The notes beneath the pieces were generated by a model. It did not search any database, was not told the origin of the DNA, and worked only from the letters and a program-made list of their open reading frames with translations. Shown piece by piece: positions 12,170 to 22,653 of a DNA stretch of 64,000 bases. Source of the stretch: Lolium rigidum (Eukaryota; Streptophyta; Magnoliopsida; Poales; Poaceae); assembly GCF_022539505.1 (NCBI RefSeq), contig NW_025899904.1, positions 1 through 64,000 on the forward strand. The letters are read 5' to 3'. The position numbers and the translations under genes are program-made. Position 1 is the first letter of the stretch. Each line of letters starts with the position of its first letter.

Positions 12170-12798
12170 CTCTCTTTCATACTCCATTTTTGAGCTCCAA
12201 AACCTTCAGATCTCCCTCCTCCTCCACCAAACTGAAATCCCTCCGGGGAAAAGGTAGATGAGGTCTTGATCTATAGTTCCACCAAGCCAAATCTTGTTCC
12301 CCCTTGTATTCATCAAGATACTTGCTCTCTAGGGTTTCTTGATGAGCAAAAGAGGTCCGGAAGCATCCGGGTTGTGGATTTGCTCCTGACAAGATCGTGA
12401 AGGTTTGGAGGCTGCCTCAAAGTCTACCGTAAGTGAGTGAGCTATTCCTTCGTGGGATAGGCTCCAGAGAAGAAGGTGAGCCTTCGCGGCGTTGGGGAAT
12501 CCTTCGTGGGACCCCCACCTCTCCAAACGTGACGTACCTTCTTGCAAAGGAAGAGAACACGAGAATAAACCTTCGTCTCTGCGTGCTATCGGTTATCCGT
12601 AACCGAACTCTTTACTTGTGATATAACTACCTGTGAGAGCCTTCATGCTTGAGTTACTTGTATCATCATATAGGGTGCTTCACCTAGTTTGCATTAGGCT
12701 CATCTTTATATTCCGCAAAGCCTAACATTGCAAAGAAAGAACTAAAATTTGTAGAAACCTATTCACCCCCCTCTAGGTTTACCATCTCTGAACTTTCA
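12170..12798 (+). repeat. SIRE-like LTR fragment, opposite in orientation to the adjacent gag
   Basis: The last 0.63 kb of a SIRE-type LTR read on the plus strand. It parallels the LTR at 2753-5286: the CCTTCGTGGGA/GGCGTT blocks, the CTCTTTACTTGTG block, TTATATTCCGCA, and the terminus CACCCCCCTCTAGG...CTTTCA. It ends at 12798, directly against the RT frame of a Gypsy element. The left edge near 12.1-12.2 kb is approximate. Confidence 0.7.
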
Positions 12799-13803
12799 CT
12801 TGGTAGCTATTCCATCCTTGTTGTTCACATGCCCAAGAAATTCTACTTGATCCAGCCAAAATTCACACTTACTGAACTTGGCATATAGTTGATGTTCTCT
12901 AAGAACTTGCAAAACTATTATCAAATGCTCCGCATGTTCTGACTTATTCTTTGAATATATCAGAATATCATCGATGAATACGATGCCAAACTTGTCCAAA
13001 TAGGGCATGGAAATCTTATTCATGAGGTCCATGAATATTGCTGGCGCATCTGTTAATCCAAAAGGTACCACTAGATACTCATGATGTCCATATCTAGAGA
13101 CAAATGTTGTCTTAGGCACATCTTCCTTTTTGATCTTAATCTGATGGTATCCTGGCCTCAGATCTATCTTGGAGAATACTCCAGCTCCACTAACTTGGTC
13201 AAACAGATCTTGGATCCTTGGTAGTGGATACTTGTTCTTTATCGTGACATTGTTTAGGTTCCTATAATCCCCGCACATCCTACGGCCTCCGTCCTTCTTG
13301 TCAACAAAGATTACGGGTGTTCCCCAAGGCGATACACTTTCTTGGATGAATCCTTTATTTTCTAACTCATCCAATTGTTCCTTCAAGTCTTTCAACTCTT
13401 TTGGTCCCATTTTGTATGGTGCTTGAGCAATAGTTGATGTTCCTTGTATTAAGTCTATAGTGAACTCTATTTCTCTATCCGGTGGCATGCCAGGTAATTC
13501 CTTAGGAAAGACATACTGAAATTCATTCACTACTAGGATATATTCTATCTTAACATCCTTCAGACTATTAAGTTGTAACTCTACCTCAATCTGAGTATGC
13601 TTATCCCCTTGATAAATTATCCTTCCTCCATCCGGACTCTTAAGGGATACTGTCTTATCTTATCAGTGCAGTCTATCAAAGCTCCATTTTCTTCTAGCTA
13701 GTTCATACCTAGAATTGCTGCTATGTTTTTCATAGGTAAGACAAACAAGTCGGCATAATATTCACATCCGCATATCATTATGACTTGCTCTTGCTTGATA
13801 TGG
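12799..13803 (-). pseudogene. Gypsy element F, reverse transcriptase (truncated)
   Basis: A Ty3/Gypsy RT on the minus strand (main frame 12799-13530). Motifs in order: [69 protein letters not shown], then the catalytic [10 protein letters not shown], and VEFLGHV at the end. The upstream part (13531-13803) is the protease-RT linker with stops. The gene is cut at 12798 by the SIRE LTR, so the end of RT, RNase H, integrase and the 3' LTR are missing. At 13803 it is interrupted by element D; the protease reading resumes in the same direction and frame at 27592. The tRNA-Met-type PBS and this RT suggest a chromovirus, perhaps Tekay/Del-like. Confidence 0.87.
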
Positions 13804-13808
13804 GTTAC
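13804..13808. other. Target-site duplication GTTAC (left) of element D
   Basis: GTTAC occurs at 13804-13808 and again at 27587-27591, exactly flanking the two LTRs of element D. Both copies lie in the protease region of Gypsy element F. Confidence 0.9.
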
Positions 13809-15287
13809 TGATGTCTACGGGTGCTTCTATTCTTGTAGACAGTGTTGGGCCTCCAAGAGCAGAGGTTTGTAGAACAGCAGCAAGTTTCCCTTAAGTGGAT
13901 CACCCAAGGTTTATCAAACTCGGGGAGGAAGAGGTCAAAGATATCCCTCTCAAGCAACCCTGCAATCACGATACAAGAAGTCTCTTGTGTCCCCAACACA
14001 CCTAATACACTTGTCAGATGTATAGGTGCACTAGTTCGGTGAAGAGATAGTGAAATACAAGTAATATGGATGGATATGAGTGGTAATAGCAATCTGAATA
14101 AAACATGGCAGCGAGTAAACATGCAACAGAACAGTAAATAGGCGGAGTTTTGCTTAGAAACAAGGCCTAGGGATCATACTTTCACTAGTGGACACTCTCA
14201 ACATTGATCACATAATAAAACCACTCTACACTCTCTTGTTGGATGATGAACACCACTAATTGTGTAGGGCTACAAGAGCACCTCGATGCCGGAGTTAACA
14301 AGCTCCACAACATTCAATGTTCATATTTAAATAACCTTAGAGTGCATGATAGATCATTGCAATTACACCAAGTACTAACATAGCATGCACACTGTCACCA
14401 TCACACTATGAAGGAGGAATAAATCACATCAATACTATCATAGCAATAGTTAACTTCATAATCTACAAGAGATCACAATCATAACCTACGCCAAGTACTA
14501 CACGATGCACACACTGTCACCATTACACCGTGGAGGAGGAATAGACTACTTTAATAACATCACCAGAGTAACACATAGATGAATAGTGATACAAAACTCA
14601 TATGAATCTCAATCATGTAAGGCAGCTCATGAGATCATTGTATTGAAGTACATAGGAAAGAGATTAACCACATAGCTACCAGTACAACCCTTAGCCTCGA
14701 TGGAGAACTACTCCCTCCTCATGGGAGACAGCAGCGTTGATGAAGATGGCGGTGGTGTCGATGGAGATGCCTTCTGGGGGCACTTCCCCGTCCCGGCGGC
14801 GTGCCGGAACAGAGACTCATGTCCCCCAGATCTTGGCTTCGCGATGGCGGCGGCTCTGGAAGGTTTCTCGTACCGTGGCTTTTCCGTATCGAGGTTTTAG
14901 GCCAGGGACCTTTAAATAGGCGAAGAGGCGGAGTCGGAAGGCTGACGGGGCAGCCACACAGTAGGGGGGGCGCGGCCCACCCCTGGCCGCGCCAGCCTAT
15001 CATCTGGGGCCCACAGGGCCCTCCTCTGGCGGCTCTCGGGTGTTCTGGAAGCTTCGTGGAAAAATAGGATGTTGGGCGTTGATTTCGTCCGATTCCGAGA
15101 ATATTTCCTTACTAGGATTTCTGAAACCAAAAACAGCAGAAAACAGGAACTGGCACTTCGGCATCTCGTCAATAGGTTAGTTCCAGAAAACGCATAAAAA
15201 CGATATAAAGTGTGAACAAAACATGTAGGTATTGTCATAAAACAAGCATGGAACATCAGAAATTATAGATACGTCGGAGACGTATTA
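13809..15287 (-). repeat. 3' LTR of element D
   Basis: 1479 bp, ending GTAGACATCA on the minus strand at 13809. Its outer start at 15285-15287 has decayed from TGATAC to TAATAC. It aligns along its full length with the LTR at 26106-27586 with about 35 differences counted by eye, many of them CG in the other copy and TG or CA here. Confidence 0.88.
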
Positions 15288-16406
15288 GCATCCCCAAGCT
15301 TAGTTCACTCGCCCTCGAGTAGGTAAACGGTAACAAAGATAATTTCTGAAGTGACATGCTATCATAATCTTGATCATACTATTGTAAAAGCATATGAGAT
15401 GAATGCAGTGATTCGAAGCAATGATGAAGATAATGAGTAAACAAATGAATCATATAGCAAAGACTTTTCATGAATAATACATTCAAGACAAGCATCAATA
15501 AGACTTGCATAAGAGTTACTCATAAAGCAATAAATTCAAAGTAAAGGCATTGAAGCAACACAAAGGATGATTAAGTTTCAGCAATTGCTTTCAACTTGTA
15601 ACATGTATATCTCATGGATAATTGTCAACATAAAGAAATATAACAAGTGCAATAGGTAAATATGTAAGAATCAATGCACACAGTTAACACAAGTGTTTGC
15701 TTCTAAGATAGAAAGAATGGGTAAACTGACTCAACAATAAAGTAGAAGATAGGCCCTTCGCAGAGGGAAGCAGGGATTAAATCATGTGCTAGAGCTTTTT
15801 AAGTTTTGAAATCATATAGAGAGCATAAAAGTAAAGTTTTGAGAGGTGTTTGTTGTTGTCAACGAATGGTAGTGGGCACTCTAACCCCCTTGCCAAACGA
15901 GACTTTCAAAGAGCGGCTCCCATGAAGGACGTTATCTCTACCAGCAAGGTAGATCATCCCTCTTCTCTTTTGTTTACACATGTATTTTAGTTTTTATTTA
16001 TGGATGACACTCCTCCCAACCTTTGCTTACACAATCCATGGCTAACCGAATCCTCGTGTGCCTTCCAACATTCACCATGAAGGAGTGTCTATTTGCAAAA
16101 TTAAGTTGCTTACTGATGAATCAGAGCAAAACATGTGAAGAGAATTATTAATGAAGGTTGATTAATTGGGGGCTGGGAACCCCGCACCAGCTCTTTTTGC
16201 AAAATTATTGGATAAGCGGATGAAGCCACTAGTCCATTGGTGAAAGCTGCCCAACAAGATTGAAAGATAAAACACCACATACTTCCTCATGAGCTATAAA
16301 ACATTGACACAAATAAGAAGTAATAATGTTTTGAATTGTTTAAAGGTAGCACATGAAGTAATTTACTTTGGAATGGCAGAGAAATACCATGTGGTAGGTA
16401 GGTATG
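15288..16406 (-). mobile_element. 3' internal region of element D, non-coding
   Basis: Starts with the polypurine-tract complement GCATCCCCAAGCTTAG at 15288 (polypurine tract on the minus strand). It continues as AT-rich sequence with no significant frame up to the insertion point of element E. Homologous sequence follows the LTR at 61610. Confidence 0.75.
16402..16406. other. Target-site duplication GTATG (left) of element E
   Basis: GTATG at 16402-16406 is repeated at 23827-23831, directly outside the TGTTATC and CGCAACA ends of element E. Confidence 0.9.
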
Positions 16407-16621
16407 TGTTATCACCAGATTTTGGCCAAATCAGGAGGTGGGCCCTAAGTGAGATGGGCTTGAAGGATATACGTGTGGAGGATCTCTGAAGCGGCCTGAT
16501 ACGAAGAAGTTGGGCTAAAATTGCCCGTGTATCTATATTATAGTAGATCGCATCTTAATTTGGAAGTTAGAGTTTAACCCGTGCACGGTTAGGTGCACGC
16601 CTGAATTAGAAAGTCCCCGGA

Positions 16622-16630
16622 CTATAAATA
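16622..16630 (+). promoter_or_regulatory. TATA box in the 5' LTR of element E
   Basis: CTATAAATA, about 215 bases into the LTR. The same motif is present in the 3' LTR near 22871. Transcription would be expected to start about 30 bases downstream, placing the hairpins at 16736-16941 in the 5' leader. Confidence 0.6.
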
Positions 16631-16735
16631 TGTATCTAGGGTTTATGAAATAAACAACAACCAACGTTCAACACAAACCAATCTCGGCGCATCGCCAACT
16701 CCCCCGTCTCGAGGGTTTCTTCCGGGTAAGCACCA

Positions 16736-16941
16736 TGCTGCCTAGATCGCATCTTGCGATCTAGGCAGCACACGTTTATTCGTCCTCCATGCGTTGCTCG
16801 TACTGAAGCCTTTTTGATGGCGAGCAACGTAGTTATCATAGGTGTTTTTAGGGTTAGCATTGTTCTTCGTATCATATGCTATCGTCGTGCAACCCTTAGG
16901 CATCTAGCCGCCCTTACGCCTGTCACGGGTGTAAGGGCGGC
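16736..16941 (+). other. Three hairpins in the LTR leader of element E
   Basis: Hairpin 1 (16736-16770) pairs TGCTGCCTAGATCGCA with its perfect complement over a 3-base loop. Hairpin 2 pairs CGTTGCTCG (16792-16800) with CGAGCAACG (16821-16829). Hairpin 3 (16907-16941) pairs GCCGCCCTTACGCC with its complement over a 6-base loop, with one G-U pair. All recur in the 3' LTR (about 22985-23192) and hairpins 1 and 3 in element C. Confidence 0.75.
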
Positions 16942-17574
16942 ACCCGCTTGATCATTATTTAGTAGATCCGATCCGTTATGATTGCTCCTTGTTCCTCAAG
17001 GATTAGTTTAATATCTGCATTGTTAGGCCTTACAAAGGGTTGGAGGATCCAGCGGCGTGTAGGGTGTAGTTTGCTAGCCCTAGACAGGACGTTCCGAGGA
17101 TCAACCTCGTGTTGGTTTTTAGGCCCTGTCTAGGATCGGCTTACGATCACCGTACGCGAGCGCGAGGCCCAATCACGAGTAGGATGTTCCGATTATGCGG
17201 TGAAAACCCTAAATCGTAGTAGGTCGCTTTAGCTTTATCTTGATCAAGCAGGACCACCATCCGATCGTACACCTCGTACGTATCATGGGTGGATCGGCTC
17301 TTTGAGCCGATTCACAGGACAACCTGAGAGCCGATCGAGGCTCGTATTTAACGTTTACGTGTATGCCATACAGGAAACTAAGCGAGGCATCATCCAACAC
17401 CTTCCTGACCAGGTATAGGTCAGGTGGCACGCCCTTGCGACAGCATCGGACGCGTGCGTGCCGGAGTCTTTGCGGGCCGTCGCTCGGAGGGACCAGGGCC
17501 AGCCGCAGTCCTGGGAGATTCCCGGCTCTACGGTGTTGCCCGTCGCTGCCCGCCGGTGGGTTTCGACCGCAACA

Positions 17575-17600
17575 CATTCCGGCACGCCCGGTGGGACAAT
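17575..17600 (+). other. Primer-binding region of element E
   Basis: CATTCCGGCACGCCCGGTGG follows the LTR end CGCAACA directly. The position is right for a PBS; the tRNA partner was not identified. Confidence 0.5.
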
Positions 17601-17634
17601 CTTCGACATCCACCGCAACGCCATCTACATCCGA

Positions 17635-20452
17635 GATGGCGGAAGGCACTCCGGTCAAGTACGAGGATCCGAGCGAGGAGCTCAAGAAGAAGCATGACGA
17701 GATCAAAGCGGTCCTCGAAGCCGACCTCATCGGCTCTTTCCACGGAACCCGCTCCCATGGCATCAGGTGGAAGGGGTTCTCACCTGAAGGCGCGCTCGAT
17801 GGAGTGGACCTGTCCTCCCCGTCAGAAGAACGCACCAGGTCGCTACGTCAGGAGATCAACTTCATGGTGGCTCATTCGCTGCACCGCCGTTCTGAGAGCC
17901 TGGTGAACACTTTGGAGCGTGTCGCTCTTCGCGTGTTCCAGGAAATCATGAGCCATCAGTACTCTCCGTCAGGGCCGGCTCTGGGGACTTACCAAGGAGA
18001 GATGCCACTCCAGTCCCGTCCACCGCTGCCGTTCGCGTTGGCAGCACCAGAAGTGTCGAACTCATCGGCATACGTCGTCTACAAGATTGGTGGTGACCCT
18101 AGTGACTACCAATTCCTACATGAGGCGCCCAAGGAGATCCCGCACGGATACACGTGCGCATACGTGCCAGACTGCAGCAACTGGGCACTCTCGAACCAGG
18201 CTGCAACGGCAGGGACTTCTGGAACAGCAGGAGGAACGTCGGCAACGGATCTTGAGAAGCAAACGTGGCTAGCTAAGTACGCCACTCCGACAAACCTCCA
18301 GAGCTCAGCTCCTGCAGTTGGCTCAGAGTTGGAAAAGCAAGCATGGCTGGCTAAGTATGCCACCCCGGCGAACCTTCAGAGTTCGACGCCTGCAGCCATC
18401 ACCGCGGATCAGATTTGTACAATTCTGAAAGACCAGTTCGGCATGATGCCGAAAAGGAGGACAATCGGCTATACCAAGCCGTACCCCAACGAGTACGAAT
18501 TGATCCCGCTACCACCCAAATATCGGCTCCACGACTTCACAAAGTTTAGTGGATCAGATGGTTCCAGCTCCATCGAGCATGTGAGCCGATATTTGGCACA
18601 GTCGGGCACGATCTCAGCATCGGACGAGCTGCGTGTGAGGTTCTTCGCACGAGTCCCTCACAAGATCGGCTTTCGGGTGGTACACATCGCTGCCACCGAA
18701 CTCAATCCGGACTTGGAAGCGAGTTGGAAGAGCAGTTCCACATACGGTATCACTCGGAGGCTTCCGAGGCTGGTATTGCCGATCTAGCACAAGTACGACA
18801 GAAGCGCGGGGAAACAGTGTCAGAATACATCCAGCGCTTCAGGACCGTTAGGAACCGATGCTATTCGGTTCACGTAAGTGAAAAAGAAGCAGTCGAGTTG
18901 GCGGTGGTGGGTCTCTCATCATAGATCAAGGACGTGGCCTCCCAAGCAGATTACCCTTCATTGGCGCACATGGTGCAGAAGCTGTCGGCATATGAACAGC
19001 GCCACCCAGATGTTTACCAGGATAAATTCAAGCGTGCGGTGGCCCTGGTTGAGGCAGACGAGGATGAAGGTGCTGCGGAAGATCAAGAGGTAGCAGTGGC
19101 TGAATGGACTCGGGCGGCAAGCCCCGTGTCCTGTAAGTGGGTTAAGCCACAAGGTCCTCCAAAAGGGTTCGACTTCGACGTGACCAAAGCTGAGCAGATT
19201 TTCGACCTCTTACTCAAGGAGAAGCAGCTAAAGTTACCCGAAGGCCACAAGATCCCCACGGTGCAGGAGCTGAACAGAAAGCCATACTGCAAGTGGCATA
19301 ACACGTTCACCCACGCCACTAACGACTGCGGGGTGTGGCGTCAGCAGGTCCAAATGTCGATAGAACAAGGGCGGCTAATTTTCAACCAGTACGCCATGAA
19401 GGTCGACACACACCCCTTCCCCGCCGTTAACATGGTGGAGTATACTTACCATGGAGGGTGCCAGCCAGATTTCTCGTGCAATATCAACATGGTAGGACCT
19501 GGGCACCACTCTGGTAAGGACGGAGATGAGGGCAGCTGCTCTCATAGCAAAGACACAGAGGAAGCCGCTCCACGCGATCGGCTCCGCCACGACGGCAAGC
19601 GCTACATCACAGAGGGAGAAGTGAGGAACGTAAGATATCAGCGACCTCTCTCTGATCACCTCCTCAACAAGCATGTGGGTCAATACGACCAACGCCGGCG
19701 ATACAACGACGATGATGAAAAAGATCGTCTGGCTAAGGACGACAGGAGACGTCGCCGGCATGATCGCGATGAGGAGCGATATGAGCGCCACGCCAAGGAA
19801 AAGTCGAGAGAGCAAGACGACGTGGATAGGCACTGGGACTGCCCCTTCTTCAGACACTGCTGGGATTCAGGAATGAGCCGATTGCCTACAATCGGCAACC
19901 GTCCCGTAATGCAAACAAAAGAAGAAGGATGCAGCTAACGTGTCCGTGTTCAAACGTCTAGGGCCTCTCCCGCCTCGGAACAAGCATGCTGAGTCCGCTC
20001 GGGTGGAAGATCTCGAGGAACTAGAGGACGATGATGAAGAAGAAGACAAGTATCATCGGCCAAGGTGGTGCCCTGATGGGCTCAGCCGTTCCCAAAAGCG
20101 AAGGGTTCAGCGTCTAAGTGGGTTGGAGGAAGCTGAAAGGTTATACCTACACACGTTGAGGAAGGCGCGGCCTGATCTGGCCGCCAAAATCCAGCGAACC
20201 CTGGACGAAGAAGGTCGGCCACAAAGAAAAGAGTGGCGCCCCAGGCAAAAGAAAGCCGATGATGAGACATCGGCTGGCACAAACATGGTGTTCATCCTTC
20301 CAACGGAGTTTAGTGCTCCAGGATTAGACGAAGCACCTGTGGCACAACTTGACTGCGGCCCACGGCCGGTCATCTTTGAGAAGCCACGAGAAAGCATCGA
20401 CGTGACAAAGGACGGGGTTAGGCTGGTTTTATCCACCGGCCTGACCGTGTAA
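17635..20452 (+). pseudogene. Tat-like gag of element E (frameshifted)
   Basis: A gag gene starting at 17635 (MAEGTPVKYEDPSEEL), about 60 bases after the LTR. The first frame runs to 18787. Two direct copies of LEKQ(T/A)WLAKYATP(T/A)NLQSS lie at about 18250-18390. The gag core is read in a second frame from 18724 (EEQFHIRYHSEASEAG, RGETVSEYIQRFR), with an in-frame TAG at 18922, and continues to 19938: CKWHNTFTHATNDC, the EQGRLIFNQ block, and a zinc-knuckle-like CPFFRHCWDSG. A third frame (19940-20452) has CPDGLSRSQKRRVQRL and MVFILPTEFSAP, the gag-protease linker of Tat-type Gypsy elements, and stops before the protease. Several frameshifts (near 18640, 18720 and 19930) make it non-functional. 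Confidence 0.85.
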
Positions 20453-20458
20453 CAAAAG

Positions 20459-21750
20459 CAGCATCTATGGACAAACGTGGCGATGCCGATCCAGGGGATC
20501 GGCCCCAAGGATCTATGAAGGAACATTACAAATCCTTCATTGAGCGCTTCGATCAATAGGGAGGCCGATTCCAGCAATCGGCCAAAATTATCCTCACCGT
20601 ACATTCTGCCTGGGTTCAGCATTTGATCCAACAGGGAATACCTGAAGAGCCGATACCATCAAATCCCTTGAAAGAATCGGCTCGGGGGGCACCTAGGTGG
20701 ATAGAACATGAGGATATGAAGTAGAAGTGCCTTTCAAATGCCCAGCAGCCCAAGATATTCCTTGATGATGGGTATTGAAGTATGGGGGCCGATACATAAA
20801 TCGGTCGTAAATTTTGGAAATTTTTTAAGCATAGCCGATGCGCAGACATCGACTTAAGGATAGAAAGCCGGTGCATGGCCATCGACTCAAGAGGTGCAAC
20901 TGTTATAAGCAGAGGCTCAATGGAGCAGGAAGTGGGTCACGAAGAGAGACTCTACTAGAAGAACTCCTCAATGGAATGGTTTGGTGACTCAGATCCTCTC
21001 TTCAAGAACCTCCAGATTCTTTTTGCAAGTGACCCTGACCAATGCCAAGAGCAGCATGGACGTGCAGATCAGGTTAAGGATGGGTTGCATCAAATCCGCC
21101 AAAGAAAAGGAGCCGATCTGACCAGCAAGGCGCAAGAAATGGACTAAAGAAGCTCGGGGGGCAGCTCACCCTGAAGGTTCTCTGCTCTGGGGAGCCGATC
21201 TTGTTGAAATCGGCTGGCTCTGCATCACGACTTGGAAGCCGATGGTGGCACATTTGGTTGACCCACTGCTGTTCTCGTCTTGATGGAGGCTCGGGGGGCA
21301 ACTGACTGCGTAGATATTCTGTTCTTAAGAAGCCGATTGAGATTTCATCGGCTGGCCCTCCATCATAATCTTCTTCAAGGGGATTGGGCAGGTTTGAAGG
21401 GTATCACTGAATATCTGAATATCCAGAGGTATCGGCTTCGGCGTCAAGTCGTTTCAGCAGCGGTTCTGGGGCTCTCTTAAAGGCGTTGGTCTACCTCGTT
21501 GTCCACCAGAGCTCAAAGTCATCGGTCGAAAAGGTGAAGGATAGATCGTGAAGGATTGATACGTTAACATCGGCTTTTGAGCATTGACCAAGTTCACGAT
21601 CACTCCGACGTCAAAGAGGTGAAGGACGGATTATGAGAGACCGATGCGTTGCCATCGGCTCATTGAGCATTGGCTAAGTGATGATTGGCGGAATCAGTAT
21701 GGGGGGAAATCGGCTAAATTGGCATAAAAGAAATCGGCAAAATCAAATTG
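20459..21750 (+). repeat. Array of polypurine-tract-like motifs and AGCCGAT/ATCGGCT hairpins in element E
   Basis: Non-coding. It holds repeated short inverted repeats of the form GCCGAT...ATCGGC, for example at 20563-20583, 21193-21215, 21331-21353 and 21640-21660. At least three copies of GCTCGGGGGGCA (about 20688, 21150 and 21290) resemble the real polypurine tract at 22642. A longer direct repeat (about 88 bp spacing, 21530 and 21618) contains GGTGAAGGA...CATCGGCT. It lies where protease and pol would be in a complete element. Confidence 0.7.
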
Positions 21751-21865
21751 GGGAATTTCTTCATTGATAAACGAGATTTCTTACATAGAAGAGCTGATTG
21801 CTCTCAAAAGGAAGTACTAAGGGGATACATTGCCCCATCTAATGATCCTATGCTAAGGGTCCTAT

Positions 21866-22384
21866 CTATGGGCCGTCGCTGCCCTCGTCGTCACCATCGT
21901 CGCCGCTGTCGGCGCTGCTCCCGGCGGGCTCGTCGTCGCTGCTGTAGCGGCCGCCGGCAGGACCTTCGTTGTCCTCGTCCTCCTCCTCGTCGTCGTCGTC
22001 GTCGTCGTCGCTGTCGAAATCACTGAGATTCCCCGGCCAGGGGCAGTGGCGCTTGGCCGGCGGCTCGTCGGAGGAGCTGTCGTCGTCCTCCTCCTCCTCC
22101 TTCGCCTCCTCGGAGGAGGTGAAGTCGTCCCAGGAGAAGCGATCGTCATCGCTCTCCTCCTCCGATTCCCCGTCGGCAAGGAAGCGGAGGTCGCTCTCCC
22201 CGTTCGTCGAGGACTTGTCGTCCTCGGACCAGACGGAGAAGTCATGGCCGGGCTCCTCCCCGGCTTCTATGGCGCGGCGTATGTTGGCCGCATGGACCTC
22301 CTGTGGGTCCCGTTCTGGCGTCGGCTCGTGGGAGGAAGAAGACTCGAGGGAAAGTCCCGATGAGGCGGAGGAAGAAGAAGACAT
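21866..22384 (-). CDS. Acidic accessory ORF antisense to gag in element E
   Basis: An intact 172-codon frame on the strand opposite to gag, between the hairpin array and the 3' LTR. The N-terminus is a Ser run. Then come the conserved blocks EPTPERDPQEVHAANIRRAI, HDFSVWSEDDKSSTNGESDL, RFLADGE and DRFSWDDFTSSE, a long Asp/Glu run, a short basic PPAKRH segment that could be a nuclear signal, and a final DDGDDEGSDGP. Element C carries a homologue (63375-63878) with the same start, stop and block order despite many substitutions and in-frame length changes. Tat-type elements are known to carry extra ORFs in this position, some antisense; the function is unknown. An AT-rich TTTATTTAACCG lies about 70 bases upstream and could be its promoter. 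Confidence 0.75.
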   Translation of the reverse strand: MSSSSSASSGLSLESSSSHEPTPERDPQEVHAANIRRAIEAGEEPGHDFSVWSEDDKSSTNGESDLRFLADGESEEESDDDRFSWDDFTSSEEAKEEEEDDDSSSDEPPAKRHCPWPGNLSDFDSDDDDDDDEEEDEDNEGPAGGRYSSDDEPAGSSADSGDDGDDEGSDGP

Positions 22385-22653
22385 GGTGCGCAGGAGGGCT
22401 TTTGGAGTGCTAATGCGGAGAGGATGAGGAGGAGAACTGTTCGGTGCGGTTAAATAAAAGAAGTGGGGGTTTAATGTTCGAACAGTTTTCGAGGAGGTGG
22501 TGCCAAAAAACTGTCAAATCGTGCAGAGAAGTTGGGAAGGCAAGTCGTCATGATGAAAAAATACTGCGACGGTTCTGCTCTGCCACGACATGACCCTTCG
22601 GAGGAAAAACAGAGTGGTTTTGAAATTATCATTACCAAAACCAGGGGGGCATG
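22385..22653 (-). promoter_or_regulatory. Possible promoter region of the antisense ORF, ending at the polypurine tract
   Basis: A 270 base stretch between the antisense start codon and the 3' LTR. TTTATTTAACCG (minus strand, near 22450) is a TATA-like element. The corresponding stretch of element C has CGATTTAACCG and CTATATCC at the same distance from its ATG. The right end holds the plus-strand polypurine tract at 22641-22653. Confidence 0.4.

Larger units (their letters stand above)
16407..17574 (+). repeat. 5' LTR of element E
   Basis: 1168 bp with ends TGTTATCACC and CCGCAACA. It contains a TATA box (CTATAAATA, 16622-16630), an AATAAA at about 16649 and, shortly downstream, three strong hairpins that would fall in the transcribed leader. 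Confidence 0.9.

Noticed and set aside
14700..15256. Open frames in the D LTR (and the equivalent 27002-27496)
   Set aside because: LTR sequence; the frames differ between the two LTR copies and are broken by small gaps.
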